The position numbers were made by a program, and so were the translations under genes. A DNA stretch of 64,000 nucleotides. Source: Azadirachta indica. Its lineage: Eukaryota > Streptophyta > Magnoliopsida > Sapindales > Meliaceae. Shown piece by piece: positions 1 to 10,182 of this stretch. Within the stretch, counting starts at the first letter, position 1; the number at the start of each line of letters is the position of its first letter. A model generated the notes under the pieces. It did not search any database. It worked only from the letters and a program-made list of their open reading frames with translations, and was not told the DNA's origin. The stretch spans positions 7,848,457-7,912,456 of the forward strand of contig CM040442.1 in NCBI GenBank assembly GCA_022749755.1, in the 5' to 3' direction.

Positions 1-899
1 CCTCTTCACAAAAGTGGTTTCGTAAGCTGACAATTTGGTGAAAAATTTATTCAGAATTTGTTATGCAGCTTTTTGATTTTAATTAGATATAGCAGCTAAT
101 TAATTACTCTATTGAATGTTTCAGGATTCGAATTAAAGCTTCCAAATTTTGAGAAGAGACAGAAAATTGACAGAAATAATTAATTCAGGTGAGTTCATCT
201 TTTCACCCTTTTTATTTTTGTTATTAAAACTCGAATTCTTAGCTTTCAATATAATTATGTCTTTGTATCGAATTCTTAGTTTTCAATACAGTTATGCAAT
301 ATTGCAATTATCAGCATCTGTATTGATTACATTACAGTATAGTTGAATTCTTAGTTATGCAATATTGCTCAACTGAAGCCTGCGTATTGATTACTCCATA
401 TGATAGTACATGGTTATGAATGGATCAAATGAGCTTAATAATGCACAAACATACATATGAGAAAAAAATTTCTTAAAAATAAGTGAGGTTGAGTCATTTA
501 AAAAATATATATATAAGAAGAATTAAAATTCTAAAATTATTGACCGTTTAAGGTATATTTATAAATGAAGATCACATTAATTATAGAATAAGATACCTAA
601 TTTTGATTAGAAAGTATGTGAATTTTATTCAAACAAAACATAGTTTTCTAACATTTAATCTTGAAATAATAATAACGAAATTAAAATAGTAATAAATTAC
701 AACACATTTTGAAATTATAGTTCTAACATTTATTAACACGTATAATTTCTTAGAGAATTAATTTTACAAATTTATCATTAAAACTTGAAAATTTTAGAGA
801 CTATTTTTAATCATCATATTTTAGACCATGGAGAGCTATAAAGAAGGTGATGAGGTTCCTTTAAGGAACGAAGGATCACATGTATATATATAGATGAAC
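1..899. other. AT-rich stretch, no gene seen
   Basis: No convincing coding region was found. The ORF at 149-346 starts on a non-ATG codon and resembles no family I know. Around 225-360 a short phrase ending in the GAATTCTTAG block recurs three times with small changes, a minor local repeat. The last ~60 bases run into the copia remnant. Confidence 0.5.
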
Positions 900-1690
900 A
901 GATAATTTGAGGGTGATTGGATACTCAAATTTAGATTTCCCCAGCTTTGTTGATTCACGAAAGTCAACATCTGAATACATTTTTATGTTCGTCGGTGGAG
1001 TTGTATCTTGGAGGAGTGCAAAGCAGACGTTGACTGCTACATCTACTATGGAGGCTGAGTTCATATTTTGTTGTTTTGAGGCTACCTCGCATAGTGTATG
1101 GATAAAGAATTTCATACCTAGGCTTAAAATTATGGATTCAATTTCTATGCCATTAAGTATATATTGTAATAATTCAGTTGCAATTTTTATGGTTAAAAAT
1201 AATAAAAGTGGTAGTCGAAGTAAAAACACATCGACATCAAGTATTTAGCCATAAGAGAACATGTTAAAGATAAAACAGTGGTTATTGAACACGTTAGCAC
1301 TGAATTGATAATTGTTAATCCTTTAACAAAAGGTATGCCACCATTGAAATTTAAAGATCATGTAGACTGAATGGGACTTGATTCCTTTTGAAGTTTTTTC
1401 ATTATAAGAACAAATGTTGATTGTAATGAAATTCAATTTATGTTATGATATTTTCTAATATTTGATTTTCAATTGTGTACGCATTTATTAATTTGAAAAA
1501 TATCATTTATGTTTGGACCTAAAATAAACATAGGGTTTATTCATTATTAATATGGACAACTGTTTATGAGACATAATTCATAGTGATGCATGGAAGATAT
1601 TACTCGTTTATATAGAACCTATCGTCATAATTCATGTATTTTGTCTCTTATTATGGTAAATGATGAAATTATAGACTAAGTAGGAGAATG
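900..1690 (+). mobile_element. Ty1/copia 3' pol remnant (RNase H end)
   Basis: This is the C-terminal part of a copia polyprotein. The 907-1248 reading frame carries the copia RNase H signatures VDSRKST.EYIF, WRSAKQTLTATSTMEAEF and the SGSRSK block. The expected continuation (HIDIKYLAIREHVK, then STELIIVNPLTKGMPP) lies in another frame, because extra A bases near 1228-1232 shift the reading. The polypurine-like GTAGGAGAA at 1680-1688 abuts a putative LTR start. Upstream gag, protease, integrase and RT are absent, so this is an inactive truncated element. Confidence 0.8.
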
Positions 1691-2040
1691 TTAGAATTTT
1701 TAACTGTAAGTGACCCATCATCTTTCATCATTTTAAGTGGGAATGTGTATTATACAGTTTCTGTTAGTTTTTTTGTAGTTCATTACATATTCTAATAGTA
1801 GTTACATGTTTCGGCAATTTCTGGCAGTCAGTTGGTTATACGTTCTATCAGTTTCTAGCAGTTTTTTCTCATGACTTCTGTGATGGGTAGAGCTTATAAA
1901 TACAGGCTTTCTCTTAGTTAAGTTCCTAAACCAATAATTTTTCTTTAGTAAATATACAACATCGTATAGAAATTGTGTAAGGTTTAGAAGAACTGTAAAT
2001 TAAAAACTTTCATCATCAAATTGTAAAAATGTTAATAGCA
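1689..2040 (+). repeat. Putative copia 3' LTR
   Basis: The segment begins TGTTAGAA directly after a purine-rich tract, the normal junction of polypurine tract and 3' LTR in copia elements, and plausibly ends ATAGCA. A TATA-like TTATAAATAC near 1894-1903 fits an LTR promoter. There is no second LTR copy for comparison, so the right boundary is a guess based on TG...CA. Confidence 0.5.
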
Positions 2041-2109
2041 GGAGTTATGTTTTTGGGTTTAATTTCGCACTTGATCTATATGCTATTGTGATTAGTAAAG
2101 CATGTTGGA

Positions 2110-2345
2110 TCTTATCTAAGTTCTATTATGCAAGACTTCTATTTTATTTATAGAGCTAAAAGTTAGAAGTTTTCAATTCCTAATACCAACGAGGTTCCCA
2201 ACACCTTTAAAATTTCCCTGTAGTAATTTGGTATCCTTATGCTATGAAGTGCATCATGTCACAAGAATTTGTAGTTTAGTTGCCCATATATTAGCTAAGC
2301 TTGGCTAAAAGCATTAAAACTCTGTAACTTGGCTGAAATGTAAAA
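2110..2345 (-). promoter_or_regulatory. Orphaned MVKIKII-family promoter, gene lost
   Basis: Read on the minus strand, this matches the upstream region of the intact family member at 51252-51440 over most of its length. Shared parts include a CAGCCAAGTT phrase, the AGCCAAGCTTAGCTAAT phrase, ATACCAAATTACTACAG, AATTTTAAAGG and a final CTCTATAAATA TATA box. No family ORF lies downstream; the copia LTR and unrelated sequence are there instead. It sits directly against the broken 3' end of the pseudogene at 2291-2761, suggesting a deletion between tandem copies fused one gene's middle to the next one's promoter. Confidence 0.6.
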
Positions 2346-2761
2346 AAAATCCTGTACTGGTATTGTTGAGTGTACTTCATTGGCAGCGATAACTTATGCT
2401 CTGCACCAGGATGTTTTAAACCTTTTGTCTCGCACTTCACTAGTACTATTGGCTCATGCTCTATATTAGGTTGCTTTAAAGGTTTAGTAGGGTACTTCAT
2501 CGGGGGTGACTTACGCATGACAGGCTCATCAATAGAGAAAAAGAAAGAGTAGTCTCTTAAGTACTTGATACATTCTATTTTCTCCCTTAACTATTCTGGG
2601 CTAAGCTTCACTTTCCTCACAGATTTTTTCATAATATTCTCCTTTTTCTTTAACTTAGGTAGGCTTTTTGGTTGAGTTGGAATGGAAGGAACACTGGCTT
2701 CTGCTTTCTCCACCTTCTCTTCCCTCATAAAAGAAGGCATGATAATTTTGATCTTTACCAT
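2291..2761 (-). pseudogene. MVKIKII-family pseudogene, copy 1
   Basis: Minus-strand translation from the ATG at 2761 gives the family N-terminus MVKIKIIMPSFMREEKVEKA, then the basic KKSVRKVK block. An in-frame TAG falls at codon 57, where the intact paralog at 51517 has Ala57. Beyond the stop the frame continues with the DEPVMRKSPP segment and three degenerate ~20-residue repeats, ending in KYTQQ. The Arg/Tyr-rich C-terminus is missing and the sequence runs into a second family promoter. A TATA-like element lies near 2852-2861. Function of the family is unknown. It is called a pseudogene because of the stop codon plus the C-terminal loss. Confidence 0.75.
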
Positions 2762-3023
2762 GATCAGAGCTCAAGATTTAAGGAATTCGGTAATTGTGTT
2801 GGCTAGCTCCTTGAGAATGTAATCATAGAGCAAGCATGGATTTTATTTTATATATAGAGCTACAGATTTTTAATTCTTAATACCAACTTCTTTACTGATG
2901 CCTTCTAATTTTCCTATGATAATTTGGTTTCCTAATGCTAAAGTAATTTGTTTTTCAAGTTATTTTCGATCAATTAATAATCCTAATAATCCTAACTAGC
3001 TTGAAACATGTAATTTTATGCAA

Positions 3024-4400
3024 GGGTAATAGAAATTTAGGTACTTAAGGTTCGGCTAATTAGTCATATAAGTTTTAATAGTTTAAAATTTTACTTTAAA
3101 AGTCCTAGTCCCTTAATATGCACAATAAATTTAGATTGAAAATTATGATTTTATAATTATACCCCTATTAGTTATTATACTTAACTGCCCTAAATTTTTA
3201 AAAATAAAACATACTAAAATTTTTGATAATGTAAAAAAAACCCTTAACTTTTAAAACAAGATAAAAATACCCTAACTAACTATTTATAATAAAAAAATGA
3301 ATATTTTATATCCCTATATTATTATTTTAAACTATTAAAAGATATATAAAATAATTATAGTATTATTATTTTTATTTTTTATAACAAATATAATTTTATT
3401 TTAATATTTAAATTTAAAAGTAATAATAATATTTTGATCATTAATTTACTTTTTTTTAAATTTGATGTTAATTTTTTTACAATATTAATTATATATAATT
3501 TATATTGTCAAATTCTGAAGTTATTAATTTTTTGTAGTATTAATCGTAAAATTTGCTATAACAAAGTATTAAAATTTATAACGTAAAAATTTTAAATTTA
3601 TTTGTAAAAATTTTACAAAACATTTTTTATTATTAATTGTGAAAAACTAAATCGCCTATTTTAGGGATTTTGGCAAAATAGATCATTTAATATTGTTAAA
3701 ATTTCTAAAACAGAGTATTTAATTTTTATAAGTAATAGTAAAAAAATCATGTTGTAAATATTTTTACAATAAATTAAAATTTTCACATTGTAAAATTTTA
3801 ACCATTAGTGACAATAAATTTTACACTATAAAAAATGTTGTAATTAATATTTAAAAAAACCTCAGAGATTTTAATAATATTATTATACATAATTTTTGAA
3901 ATAAACTATTTTAATTAAAATTTTTTAAGGAATTAATATTATAAAAAATTAACATCAAATTTTAAAAGAAATAATAATTAATGATTAAAATATTATTATA
4001 AATTTCAAATTCAAGTATTAAATAAAATTATATTAGTTATTAAAAATAAAAATAATAGTACTATAGTTATTTTATATTTTTTTAATAGTTTAAAACAAAA
4101 ATATAAGGATAAAATACTTATTTTTTTAATTTTAAATAATTAGTTAAGGGTATGTTTATCTTTATTTAAAAGTTAAGGGAATTTTTACATTATCAAAAAA
4201 GTATGTGCATACATTCTATTTTCTAAAAATTTAAGGGAGTTAAGTATAATAATTAATAGGGGCATGATTTTAAAATTATATTTTTCCATCCAAATTTATT
4301 AAACATATTAACAGACTAGGACTTATAAGGTAAATTTTCAAACTACTAGCATTTATATGGCTAACTAACCAAACCTTAGGAACTTAGATGTTCTTTACCC
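3024..4400. mobile_element. Long-arm MITE, Mutator-like (MITE-1)
   Basis: A 1377-bp non-coding element with very long inverted arms: ~3024-3490 matches the reverse complement of ~3940-4400 with scattered changes. The ends read GGGTAATAGAAATTTAGG and GGGTAAAGAACATCTAAG (right end complemented). It is flanked by a perfect 9-bp direct repeat, TTTATGCAA, at 3015-3023 and 4401-4409, the size expected for Mutator-like elements. The related locus near 50325-50375 lacks the element and joins the two flanks directly. No transposase is encoded. Confidence 0.85.
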
Positions 4401-4409
4401 TTTATGCAA

Positions 4410-5566
4410 TGGATAGTTTTTAATATGGAACACCTAATCTCGTTTGGAATTATTAGTTGCCTTTTAATTTAATTTGTATTCGTAATTAATTTTCACATTA
4501 AAATTATCTTTTTCTAGCTAGTTTGAGATCAGGATTAGTAATTCCATACAATTTTTAGCAGCCAATTTATTTATCGGAAAAACAAATAAAATTAAAAATG
4601 GAAGTACGACGATTAGAAACAAATATAAAGAATCAGTTTTTCAAAAGCAAGTTACTTTTTTTTTTTTTTTTTCCTTTGTTTCGCTTTTGATCTACAATTT
4701 TTTTTTTTCTTTAGACTTATTAGTCAGAGGATCGCAAAGTTTGAAACTATAAAGTAAATTATAGGAGAACAAAAAAATATTTTTAATTAATGACCTCAAC
4801 AGAAGCAAGACAGTTTTAATAATTCAATCAGGAGTATCATATGTAACAAAATCTTTTGAGTCACTAATAATCATACTCTTAATTAGTTTAATGCCTAAAT
4901 GAATCTACACCAACTCTTTTTTTATTAATTTAATTAGATTTTTTAGTTGATGGAATCATTTGGCAATACTTATCTGCATTGTCTTTCTTGAATTTATATT
5001 GGTAACAGTTTCCTAATTAATTAATTAGCCAATCATATTTTTGTTGTTACTATAAATATTTAACTTCAAATGCTGCAATTTAGGAAAGAGAAAATGCTAT
5101 GATAATGTCAACTTGATACTAAACTGGTATAATTAAACAGAGAATTCTAAAAGCATATAAGTTTAATTATGTTTATAGACTTAAATTGTTCTATTATTCA
5201 GGGAATCTAAAAAATAAAAACATTGTCTATTTACAAATCAAATGGACAACACATGTATTTGATTTGAAAAATAGAAAATTAGAGGAATTGACAACAAAGG
5301 AGAAAGCAACTTTAGTAGAAAATAAGAAAATAAAAACCTACTTAGAAGAGAAGTAAAAGATAACATGACATAACACAAATAATTAAGAAAGAATCAGGAG
5401 TAAGCTGTCAAAGAAAAACTTGGCATTCAAGAATACGTGAATTAGGAAGTCCATGTTAGCTCACATTCTGATGGGCTATATATACGCTTTAATATAGAAA
5501 AACTAATTAATTCTATAGAATAATTGTTTTTACAAGAAAATTAAGCATGAAACACAGAAGTCTGCA
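4410..5566. other. Duplicated non-coding flank of ankyrin copy A
   Basis: No gene was seen. 4430-4640 resembles 33150-33330, a paralogous upstream stretch of the MVKIKII units. 4691-5260 is the reverse-complement counterpart of 27940-28480 downstream of ankyrin copy B. 5290-5400 is a single unit of the sequence expanded fourfold at 27449-27917. This is the 3' side of the ankyrin pseudogene on the minus strand. Confidence 0.6.
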
Positions 5567-8048
5567 TCAGATGTAGAGACTTCAATTCTTTAGTGGCTGA
5601 AAAAAAGTTGGAGCAAAAGTGAACGAGTATATTTGAACCAAGAGAGGAAACTGCAGCCTTACAAATAAGATCACTGGGATACACCAATGAGAGCGATTGG
5701 AATGAAAACCCATTTCCACGCTTCTGAAAAAACTGTGTAAATTGTTGCACCAAATGCTACCGTCATGCTTGCAAATGAAATGAACGGAGTGATAAGGCCG
5801 AGAATTAGCTTCGTTGGCAATGAAACCAGAAAATCTTCTTCAGAGTAACGTGAAGCGAGGATGCCCGAGAACACCAGCAACGAAGTGGTTGAAGAAAAGA
5901 GTGAAAACGCATCTGATATCACGAATATTTTGAAAGGTAATGTATTCAAAAAATTGGAGATCCCATCATCGTTATTGCCACCAGGTATAGCGAAAACTGA
6001 GACAAACACTATTGTGAGTATGAGAGAAGCTGCTAGTGCGCATGATGAAGCATTGTCCTTCATCCATTTTTCACCTTTCTCAATTAATATCTCGTGTTCT
6101 TCACTAAACAACTCTCTAGGAGTTTTTTCGCCTTTATTGCCCTCTTCACAAATGGTTGGTGGGACAGAATCTTCCACAGCCTGCAGAAAAACAGGGTTAG
6201 CTAGGAATATTTGAGTTTGTTCTACATGCGAGACCGAAAATGGAACCTAATAAACGCTGGAACAAAATATTTTATGTATATAACCTGGAACCATTGCAAC
6301 TCCCGCTGCATCTGCAACGCTGCACCAGGGACTTCTCTTGCAGGTGCCAACGTTGCCGCTAAATGCAAGATGTTACCATCTCCGTTCGGATGCCATCTCC
6401 CTTAAAGTGTTTTCCTGCAGTTTGACTTGCAAGCTTAAAAATTTTTTCCTGGTGGTGTCTAACTGCAAGCATAAGTGTGTTATTCCCATGCTTGTCAACA
6501 AAAATAATTGAAAAAGGATAGACAAAAGTAATTTCTTTCACAATCTCAGGAATTCCCAATTTTGCAGCAGTGAGGATCGGCATTTTTAACGCCAGTGACG
6601 CTTCTTCAAAGCTCCAAACAAAATCGCACAACATCCTGACTATTTCAACTGTTTTCATGTGCATTAACTTCGTATCACGTACGCCTCGGATGCTTGGAGC
6701 TAATACAATTTATCAAGTAATAAAAGAAGATTCCTTGGAAAAACCCGAGAGAAAGAGCATTGTCAACGCTTTGCTTACCTAGATACAGGACGACATTCCA
6801 AAGCATAGTCCGCAATTTTTGGTTCCATGCACCTGTAATTTTAAACAAAAAATAGTTAACTTCAGAAGCATGAGAGTTAGTAGGTGATCACCTGAGATTT
6901 AAAGCAAAGCAACAGATGTTTTTATATATGTCTAATTAAACTTTATACGAACCTAAAGTAGACGATAAGTTGTGAAGAAATCTGAAAGGTGAGGATATTA
7001 TTGAGGAGCTTTGTGATCTCTGAATGAGATTAGGATTCTCTGTGTTCCTTGGGCAGGTAAATCATTACTTTGGGTTTGAGGGGAATCATCATCTTCTTTC
7101 TGCACAGGAATGTCTGTAGAGAAAAAAGAACCGAATGCATGTACTATTGGGTGCTTATTAATATATCATAAATGTTAAAAAGAAATAACATTAATTGTTG
7201 GCACTGACAGTGATAGATTAAGCGTTTCCAATATCTAAGTCGACTACCACTAGCAAAACCCTTAGGTTTAGTAGCCGGCGATTCTAAAATCTGTTTCCCA
7301 ATCGAAATATCAATATCCATCTCTGGAGAGCGCTTCAATATATCAAAAGCTATATCTGTGCATGAAGCGGCAGTGGCGAAATTAAGAATAAAAATGTAAT
7401 TAATTTTATTCATATATATATATGTATGTATATGTAAATTAATATTGGTATTCAAATGGAATTAACTAACCATATAAATTATTTTCAACCAGGGAATTCA
7501 CCAGGAAAAGACCACTAGAGCCGGCAAAGGGATTTGAATACCCTTTTTAGTCCTCCAGTGGAGTCACCGATAGAAAATAATTAACGGTCTCCCTGTGGCC
7601 GCTCCACACTGCATGGTGAATTGGAAGCAAATCTCCTTAATTTTTAGCAAAATTTGGCTAAATTCCACCAACAGTTTTGCAGCTCTTGTATTGCAAGCTG
7701 AGGCTGCGAAGCTTAGAGCCGAGAAGCCATAATCTTCATTTTGTTCTAGGAATGCTCGAGGGACTCTTCTTAGATAGTGATTCAAGAGCCTAATGGCGTC
7801 ATCTTGATCTGACCTAGCGACAATGTGGAAAATAGTTTGAGAACCTTCATTGATGTTGGTGGTTAGAGCATCGGGATTTTGACTTATGAAATGTTCTACT
7901 TTTTCCCAATCACGGTGAGTAAAAGCTAGGAGTAGTGGCCTGTAACGAACATGATCCTCACGGCTCATTCTGTTCTTCCCTGTCATCGCCCTGGCCACAT
8001 CCATGACAGAGAGAGCATATTGTTGAGTACGTATATATTTCAGAGCTG

Positions 8049-8079
<31 letters not shown>

Positions 8080-9011
8080 AATTTTTTAATTTTTCCTTCG
8101 TGCCTGTATACTTTGTAAGTGTTTATTTTCTAACTAAATAATTTAGTAATTATATTTAAATAAATAAAATTATCGTCGTAAAAACCCAGAATTTCCCTCG
8201 TACCACCATTGATGCCACCAAAAGCTTTCTATTAAAATAAGAAACATGCATCCACAACCATGATCGTCCCAAAACCAAATATTTTCCGAATCAAAACCAA
8301 GTCAAAATACTTAAATTCCAGCAAACCCAAACCATAATCACCAAAAGTCCACGAATTTCACTTTAAAATGAATGTTCAAAATTAAAAAAGCAGCAGCAGA
8401 AGATCGTATCCGCCGTGGCCATTGTACTGCCACCATGATCGCCACCGCATCACCGTCAGAGTAGTTCTCTTATGCTGACCATCAAACCCAAGTGACGGAG
8501 CCGGCAAATTCCTTCGAAATCACCGGAGATCCTCACATAACAGCCGGTCAAAACCACCATAAAAGTTAAAACCATAGCATCCCTACATCTATATTTCAGC
8601 CAATTGAGTTGCGTTTTTCTGTGTTTTTTTTTTTTTTGGCTTGTTTCATTTTTCATTTGTGCAGTAAAAAGGCACCGCTTGGGTAATTTGTGTTTTAAGT
8701 GGTAAATTAAACAGATCTTGTTAACTAACAAGCTGGGGGTGTGAATTTTATTCATACTATATATTAAAATTGATGTTTTATATATCTTAGAAGCTAAAAT
8801 GCTTGTATGTTTTTTCAAAAAATAAATAAACATTACTTACGGCTAGAATCCTTGTCTTACCTTCCAGACTTCTAAATGGTGGATTCTTTTCTTTGGTTTC
8901 TTCTGCTTCTTTTGCTCTTTTTTCTCCTTTAATTTCTTCCGTTGACTCGGTAATCGAGATTTTATCTTCATTTCTGCTCAATGAGGAACTGGAATGTGGA
9001 ACACTATCCAC
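5567..9011 (-). pseudogene. Ankyrin-PGG membrane protein pseudogene, copy A
   Basis: Same seven-exon layout as intact copy D. Exons read 9011-8861, ~8000-7471, 7355-7209, 7113-6953, 6832-6779, 6699-6285 and 6181-5567. Recognisable pieces are ankyrin repeats (exons 2 and 6) and a C-terminal PGG domain with PGG after the first membrane segment. Lesions seen: the start codon is GTG with an in-frame TAA upstream; the exon 2 acceptor reads GG not AG; a 7-bp deletion lies near 7620-7640; a TAA replaces a Ser codon near 7548; exon 6 is frameshifted near 6385-6410; exon 7 has a 1-bp deletion in the LIGC(I/V)P segment near 5686. Intron 1 is ~850 bp against 153 bp in D. A shortened ankyrin protein from the new ATG at 8004 is possible but would end at 7564. 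Confidence 0.85.
8180..8610. mobile_element. Unidentified insertion in intron 1 of copy A
   Basis: Intron 1 of copy A is about 700 bp longer than the same intron in copy D. The extra DNA is richer in C and G than its surroundings and has a repetitive CCACC/CCATGATCG texture, with no long ORF. It resembles the untranslated leader or LTR of a retrotransposon, but I found no terminal repeats or partner copy in the window. Boundaries come from the change in composition only. Confidence 0.35.
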
Positions 9012-9690
9012 GAATAATTATCACTACGTTCAGAGAAAGGTTGCCTTAGTTTTCAACTGTTTATATATATGTGATGGGTGAAAATTAAGAGAGAAACGGA
9101 ATACTTGGGCTCTCAAGATGGTTCTCTATACGTATAGATAATTAGAAGTGAAGGTGTAAGAGAATATAACGTAACAGCGATGGCATCCCGAAAGGTCATT
9201 TAGCTAGTTAGCCCTACATATAATATTGACTCAAATTGCACCCACCTACTTATCTTACTTTCTACTCTCAACTTCTTCTGCGGTCTTTTCATGACGCTCT
9301 ATGAGTACAGAAAATCTCGAAATATTATGGTGAATATATAAGAAAATATATATATATATATATATATTATTGAAGTCAACAGTAGAAACTAAGTGTACAT
9401 ATACAGTCTTTATTTTCATTAGCATAATTTGGATCCGTTTGGCCGTACTTTAATTAACACTTCAAAAATGTTAATTGACAATTTAGCAAAAAAATTCAAA
9501 TGAATTAATTAGCATTTAACTTTAATTTTGCAGCTTTTCAAAAGTATGTTTTTGAAGTGATATATAGAATTTAAAGATATAACACAATAGTGGAAAATCT
9601 AAAACAGTAACAATGATTTGTATATTAATTAGTAAATTAAACATTGTATGTAATCCAATAAGTGGGATGGATTAGTAACAGTAGCTAGTC
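9012..9690. promoter_or_regulatory. Upstream region of ankyrin copy A
   Basis: Reading leftward, this is the 5' flank of the copy A pseudogene. The block at ~9230-9330 is conserved in inverted orientation upstream of copy D (~38590-38690) and of copy B (~24420-24478), shared phrases including GAAGTTGAGAGTAGAAAG and GGTGCAATTTGAGTCAA. This points to a proximal promoter shared by the three genes. A (TA)n tract is at 9345-9368. No separate gene was seen. Confidence 0.5.
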
Positions 9691-9810
9691 TTATTGCGAG
9701 AAGAAAAAGAATCGTGGATTTGCTTTTGGAAGCATCAATGCTGCTTGAGCTTTCAAAAAGGAATAAATTAAAGCAATCCAAAGTGTAAACACAAGCCAAT
9801 TAAAAAGCAT
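9691..9810 (-). CDS. Short hydrophobic ORF shared by three duplicons
   Basis: A 39-codon ORF with its own ATG (9810), encoding MLFNWLVFTLWIALIYSFLK and then an Ala/Lys-rich tail ending FFFFSQ. The first ~25 residues look like a signal anchor. Related sequence, with indels, lies at 31896-32010 and 36682-36800 on the plus strand, upstream of the other ankyrin duplicons and in the same orientation relative to them. I do not recognise it. It may be an old exon, a small peptide gene or ordinary duplicated DNA. Confidence 0.25.
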   Translation of the reverse strand: MLFNWLVFTLWIALIYSFLKAQAALMLPKANPRFFFFSQ

Positions 9811-9926
9811 AAATACTCTCTGTCTCTCTCCTGAAAGATAGTTGATCCTGGGACGGAGACAGTAAATTAGAAACAGTTTACTGTGATTCCAAAAATGAGA
9901 AAGCACGTAGATAATTAATAAGTAAA

Positions 9927-10182
9927 TGAATCACAATCACAAGATCTATGGAGACAAACCTTGCAGAATGCAGGCACTATCAAAGTACAGCACAAGATTG
10001 TTGCTATGATTTATTATATTTTCCATATCAATTTCCCTGATTTTGGATAATACCGCTTTGTCCTTTTTATTTGGCTATTTTTTAGGAGTTTTCCTTCTTG
10101 ATCTCACAAGAAGTCTGTATATAAATTAAGTTTTTGTCTTCAATAAAACAGAAAATCAATTCTTTGCTTATAATTCCTCTTT
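9927..10182 (+). repeat. 5' LTR of copia-1
   Basis: Aligns with 14613-14873 over most of its length, including the shared CTTGCAGAATGC, TTGCTATGATTTATTATATT and CTTGATCTCACAAGAAGTCT blocks and the TATATAAATTAAG TATA region. The inner end is set by the primer binding site at 10184. The outer start is uncertain by a few bases because the two copies differ there. Confidence 0.75.

Noticed and set aside
5861..6214. Plus-strand ORF inside ankyrin copy A
   Set aside because: It is the antisense shadow of the PGG exon; the same shadow appears against copies B (26596-26892) and D (41057-41251).
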